From: Undaria pinnatifida
Taxonomy: Eukaryota > Sar > Phaeophyceae > Laminariales > Alariaceae
Length of the DNA stretch: 64,000 bases
NCBI GenBank assembly: GCA_012845835.1
Contig: JABAKD010000026.1
Coordinates: 6,689,014-6,753,013, forward strand
Reading direction: 5' to 3'
The translations under genes and the position numbers were made by a program. A model generated the notes under the pieces. It was not told the origin of the DNA. It worked only from the letters and a program-made list of their open reading frames with translations, and searched no databases. Positions 60,333 through 64,000 of the stretch are shown one piece after another (within the stretch, counting starts at the first letter, position 1; the number at the start of each line of letters is the position of its first letter).

Positions 60333-60781
60333 AATTCCGGGGCGGTACGCGAGTTCAGCTTAGGGTGCGGCAGAGGGACGGGCAGACGCAAGTGGGATTG
60401 CCTCGTTGTTTTATCAATCTTTGATGGATGCAGCAAACTCAGCATCACGTTCTACATCGCGGTTCGTCCGGGCAACCGCCTGTGCAACCCGCTCGTACTC
60501 TTCCTCCTGCAGCGTTTATGCCAGTTTGACATCATCGTGGTACATAGGCGAGTGAAAAGGGATAGCGGGCGCATACGCCTCTACCGGTGGCCGGGCCCCG
60601 ATGGGAACGATCGCCCGCCCGGGTCCCGCGGCAGTTGCTACACGAGGAGCCAGACGAAAGGGGTGCAATACCAAGTGCCATACATTTTCCCTCGAAAGCT
60701 GACCCCTCTTCCAACATCGTCACGGGTGCAATCACTTCCTTGCGTACCTTGGCCTCCTGGTCTTCCTGGAACGACGGGATA

Positions 60782-61303
60782 TTAGGGAGCTCGGAAGACG
60801 GCCCCTCGTCGTTGCCGCTCCTTTTCCCCCGTTACACTCCCCCCTTTGCCAGCGGAGGAGGGGGCGGTCTCAGCGGCTTTGCGGACGGCGGCTGCATATG
60901 TGAGACCGGGATGGGCAACAGCAGCAGACATGGGCGAGGAGGGACGGGATGGCATGGGCGAAGGGGGACGAGAAGGAACATCGTCAGCGCGCGATTTCGC
61001 CGAAACTTCCCCTACATCAGTCTCATCATACACGTCGATGTGGTGATTCGATCTTGTCTCCGACACCGTGGATGTCTCCTCTCTACTCTCTTGCTCCCTC
61101 GAAGCGGTCCGCTCAACCCGTGGCCCGCTTGTGAAGAGCGCGGGGTGCGGACACGCTACAGCTCCCTTTTGAGGGACCAACGTGCCGCCTACACTCGGGA
61201 CCGCGAACTCGTCCTCCCGCGGACCACTCTTAGGAAGTGCGGGGTTACCGTGACCTACCCGCGGCCCTCTGTGGCTCAGAGCGGGGTTTTCATCCTTCAC
61301 CAT
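60782..61303 (-). CDS. Foldback right arm, counterpart of the first reading frame
   Basis: A 173-codon frame from ATG to TAG, nearly the same as 57653-58240 (+) from DENPALSHRGPRVGHGN to the common end RRGAVFRAP. A few substitutions and one small indel separate them. The start differs because the ATG of the left arm lies outside the shared part. Confidence 0.55.
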   Translation of the reverse strand: MVKDENPALSHRGPRVGHGNPALPKSGPREDEFAVPSVGGTLVPQKGAVACPHPALFTSGPRVERTASREQESREETSTVSETRSNHHIDVYDETDVGEVSAKSRADDVPSRPPSPMPSRPSSPMSAAVAHPGLTYAAAVRKAAETAPSSAGKGGSVTGEKERQRRGAVFRAP

Positions 61304-61430
61304 GGTGGTGGAAGAGCTACTATTAATAGCCCCCCCACCGGTGAGTGTATCGGTCGCACCAGCACCTGTTTATTGTATGCTTGGGTATGATACGGATATG
61401 ATGACGGTTGAATATATTAGGGGTTTCCAG

Positions 61431-61647
61431 TGTTGGTTGGCTACATGGTAGCGGGATATCGGGATGGTGGAAATATTCCGTCTATTTAGCCGCCTTTTCT
61501 TCCTGGCGAGCGCACTCCACGCTGTGCCTTGGCTAGGAGCAACATCATATATTTGTACGTCTTCTGCTTGTCTTCATACCGGTGACTTCTCTACCCCACT
61601 ACTGTTCGCTCAACGGGTAAGCCCTCTACGCTTCGTAGGGATCAACA
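61431..61647 (+). mobile_element. Candidate 5' LTR of a Ty1/copia-type element
   Basis: The segment begins TGTTGGTTGG and ends GATCAACA, giving the TGTTG...CAACA inverted ends expected of a short LTR. It precedes gag-like sequence by about 50 bp. A primer-binding site was not recognised and the 3' LTR is outside the window, so the boundaries are tentative. Confidence 0.35.
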
Positions 61648-61693
61648 GACACGATAATTATCGCGTACGCGGTACTGTTCCTGTTCGAAGCAA

Positions 61694-62026
61694 ATGGTGT
61701 TGAGTGACGTGGGCTCTCCTGCGGAAGAGAGCGAGCTGGAGATATCAGCCGGAGCCATGGGGGACACCGATTCGAAAGAAGCCCAAGGGAGCAGCGGCGG
61801 GATTACACCCGCCATTTTAGAGCAGCTGGCAGATTTCCAGTGGAGAGTTGTTCTCCTGGAAGGAGCCACACCGGGAGCTGAGGCACGCGAGGCCCCAGCC
61901 TCTTCCTCTTCGCTTGCGCCTGTTATGCAAGGCCTGGCCCATCCGGGCGGGTATCTAGGTATCAACCGTCCCCCGAAGTTTAATAGTAAGAGGGACACGT
62001 GGCCTCTCTGGCTCAAGCGAAATTGA
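61694..62026 (+). pseudogene. Retrotransposon gag, N-terminal part
   Basis: The ATG at 61694 opens a 110-codon frame with an acidic, Ala/Ser-rich leader and LGINRPPKFNSKRDTWPLW, the typical start of copia Gag homology. The frame then stops; similarity resumes after a shift and two or more stops before 62156. Confidence 0.6.
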
Positions 62027-62155
62027 CACTGTTCACGGAAATAAAAGAATGTAGAGACGCGTATAGACACCGAACCCTGTTCGAGTAGCAGATGACTCCT
62101 CGCTCACGAGGACTTGCTGTTGAGGCACTAGGCTTCGACCATCGTTCGTGCTAGG

Positions 62156-62779
62156 ATGGCTTGGGAGTTTTTGTTGGAAGCTTTTGACTCTGACCTCCCG
62201 TTTTTGACCAGGATGTTAGCGACCAAGTCACCTAGCGGAGCATCGAAAGTAATGACTGACTTTTATGCTTCAAAGACAAAAATGGAGAAACGCAGGGTAG
62301 CGCAGGAGTTCGACTCCATCTCAATGGTAGAGGGTGAAGACCCTGTGGAATACTCGAGCCGCATTGACAAGACAGTGCAAAAGCTTGCAATGCTAGGGGG
62401 AACCAAGGATGATGACGGCGTGAATGTGCATATAGTCCAAAACCTGTCGGCGTATTACGAGGTGGAGAAGAAACTCCTGTTGTCCAACCCTGACCTGAAT
62501 CGTTCCAACATAGAAGAGGTAGTCAGAAACGCGTACATGTCACACACAAGCAGAATGTTGGCAAGGGTAAGGGTAACACGAAGGGAGATGACCCACATGC
62601 TCACTACGCCGGCGGTGCTCCACCTGCCGGTGCGGGGGGCAACGGGATGGGGAGGGACTCAAAAGAGAAACTGCAAAATGGGAGAAACAGACAAAATCAG
62701 CAGTCGCAACAGCAGCCGCAGCCGCAGCCGCCGCCGTCGCAGCAGCAGCGGCAGCACCAGAGTGGTGGTAGCGGTGTAG
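62156..62779 (+). pseudogene. Retrotransposon gag, central part
   Basis: A 207-codon frame containing AWEFLLEAFDS, FYASKTKMEKRRVAQEFDSI, MVEGEDPVEYSSRIDKTVQK, LAMLGGTKDDD and SNPDLNRSNIEEV, which follows the copia Gag (UBN2-type) pattern. It ends in an Arg/Ser-rich run caused by a frame change in a CAG-type repeat (62695-62765). Confidence 0.75.
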
Positions 62780-62982
62780 TGGGGCCAACGTGCCGTTTAG
62801 ATCCGGTATATCGGCAGTGGCGTTGGGGTGACTCGAGGTTGGCCCCTTTTTGGGAATGCTGGTGATATACCCCCGATGGGATACATGCCAGTTCAATCTC
62901 CGCCTGGTGCGCTATCACCGAGACCCCCGCCGCCGGCCGGATCGGGACCGCCACGTAGAGGTACCCCGATGGCTCCCCGGTG

Positions 62983-63024
62983 ATGCTTCAAGTGTCAGCA
63001 ACCGGGGCGATATGCCGCTCAATG
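62983..63024 (+). pseudogene. Gag zinc-knuckle relic
   Basis: A frame different from the upstream one reads CFKCQQPGRYAAQC. The CCHC pattern is nearly complete, but Arg stands where His is expected, and a TGA lies immediately before it. Confidence 0.65.
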
Positions 63025-63075
63025 CACTGCACACACACGCGCACACGTCGCGCAAAATTACCCACCTAGCTTGTT

Positions 63076-63981
63076 TTGGCGCGCACGCTGCATCGTTTAA
63101 CCTCCCCCCCAGCATTATACGACGGAAATTGGCAAGCCGGAGCATACCATGAGCCCTATGGAGCTGGTGGCTACGCTCCGACTAGCTATGCTCCGCAGTA
63201 CATTGCCGCACCACCATACGCCCCCTCGACCGTCTACTCTCCGTATGACTCTCAATGGGCAGCGGAATCCACGCACATCAGTAGCACGACGCATAGCAGT
63301 AGCATGTTGTCTGACGACCCCCACGTTCTCACGCAGACTGCTCAACCAGTCAAAAATACCCCTCCGAAAAGAATGAGACACCTCGTGACCTTTCTGGGGG
63401 TAGCGGTAGAGATGAGTGGGTTGCACTCTGGTGCTTCGTATCACCTCACGGGGGACCCCACTCGGATGTTTGACTGTAAGCCCCCTCCGGTAGGTAAGGA
63501 GAGGTTAGTGGTAGGTAACATGACGATGATGGGCGTCGAGTGCTTGGGCAAGCTGTCTCTGCTGATGCAGTGCCAGGAGGGTAACACGCATCTACGACTG
63601 ACGAACGTGGCATACGTGCCTGGAGTCCAGTTTGACTTGTTTTCATTGCACGCTGTGATGTCAAAGTGCCGTGTGACCATGGACACCGAGGGGGTTTACA
63701 TGCTTTGGGGGAGTGTTTCGTCCGTGCGCAGAGAGGCTGACTCATACTGCTCTGCAACTAGGATAACCGACCCCCCCATGGCTAACGCAGTATTGGTCCC
63801 TGGCAAGCAGCAACGGATCGATATTGACGATCTCCACGTTGCGCTAGCCCACCCACGTGCTGAAACCCTACGCGAGACGACGCGTCAACATGGTGTAGAA
63901 GTGGTAGGAGAGTTGGTCCCTTGTGCTGGGTGTTTCAAAGCCAAGGGGAGGAGGATGCCTGTCCCGCGATCTACCCTTTGA
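63076..63981 (+). pseudogene. Retrotransposon protease and GAG-pre-integrase region, truncated
   Basis: A Tyr/Pro/Ser-rich linker is followed by a protease-like part, SGLHSGASYHLTGDPTRMF; the catalytic Asp of the usual DSGA is His here. TNVAYVPGVQFDLFSL and the pre-integrase segment (LHVALAHPRAETLRETT, VPCAGCFKAKGRRMPVP, with the His and Cys pairs) follow. A TGA at 63979-63981 ends the frame where integrase should begin. Confidence 0.8.
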
Positions 63982-64000
63982 GAGTCTGTTGGTAGACCTG

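Larger units (their letters stand above)
57663..61363. mobile_element. Large inverted repeat (foldback-like element)
   Basis: The left arm (about 57663-59640, +) and right arm (about 59641-61363, read on -) carry the same sequence at high similarity. Both begin with GGGTGCTGGTGCGACCGATG and run through two reading frames. The arms meet almost without a loop at about 59640 (GTCATGGGCGCGAGA facing GGCCATGACGGC). The left arm has an extra insertion at 58757-59124; the right arm has an extra 120-bp unit at 59641-59760. A foldback transposon or a head-to-head duplication of one element would both give this. Terminal target duplications were not identified. Confidence 0.85.
61431..64000 (+). mobile_element. 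Degraded Ty1/copia LTR retrotransposon, 5' part
   Basis: In order there is a candidate LTR, gag-like frames (61694-62026, 62156-62779), a CCHC zinc-knuckle relic (about 62983-63024) and a protease plus GAG-pre-integrase frame (63076-63981). Stops and frameshifts between the frames and a stop at 63979 show decay. Integrase and reverse transcriptase, if present, lie beyond the window end. The order protease then integrase-side domain is that of copia. Confidence 0.8.

Overview
The window is eukaryotic nuclear DNA from a genome with compact exons, long introns and very many repeats. Bacterial gene organisation is absent. The intron-rich genes, the mix of IQ, WW, B-box and EF-hand domains, a degraded Ty1/copia element, TTAGGG-type (CCCTAA) telomeric tracts and dense minisatellites best suit a stramenopile, most likely a brown alga. 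That assignment is an inference; no marker gene fixes it.

Layout. Positions 1-2223 are repeat-filled, probably intron or flank, and lead to the last exon (2224-2884, +) of an unrecognised Gly/Ser-rich gene. Positions 2885-12445 show no convincing gene but carry several dispersed repeat families. A single long exon of an unrecognised low-complexity gene lies on the minus strand at 12446-13318. From about 16.5 to 44.25 kb (+) one large gene can be assembled exon by exon, with matching splice phases at almost every junction. It encodes a protein of roughly 1,550-1,600 residues: N-terminal coiled coil, a series of IQ calmodulin-binding motifs, WW domains, two B-box zinc fingers, more WW domains, an EF-hand module and a charged C-terminal coil. 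Its introns hold a 1.27-kb (CTA)n array, MITEs, minisatellites, retroposons and an antisense tRNA-Ala(CGC) gene.

A cyclophilin-type peptidyl-prolyl isomerase gene with an N-terminal coiled coil runs the other way, from about 52.9 down to 47.4 kb, so the two main genes converge. The 3-kb space between them holds an AAGCTT-rich minisatellite with embedded telomere-like repeats. From 52.9 to 57.6 kb only repeats are seen.

The right end is mobile DNA. A large inverted repeat at about 57.66-61.36 kb (foldback-like, arms of about 1.7-2.0 kb) carries two open reading frames in each arm. Its left arm is interrupted by a roughly 360-bp insertion flanked by an 11-bp direct repeat, and the right arm preserves the empty site. 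A decayed Ty1/copia retrotransposon starts at about 61.4 kb and runs off the window.

How the parts fit. The large gene combines calcium sensing (EF-hands), calmodulin docking (IQ) and protein-interaction modules (WW, B-box), which suggests a calcium-regulated scaffold; this is inferred from domains only. Beyond the genes, the most striking signals are a dispersed 11-bp palindrome, GTACC(A/T)GGTAC, a GGGTC-repeat element family, a pogo-like MITE family, and inverted poly(A) retroposons flanking one B-box exon.
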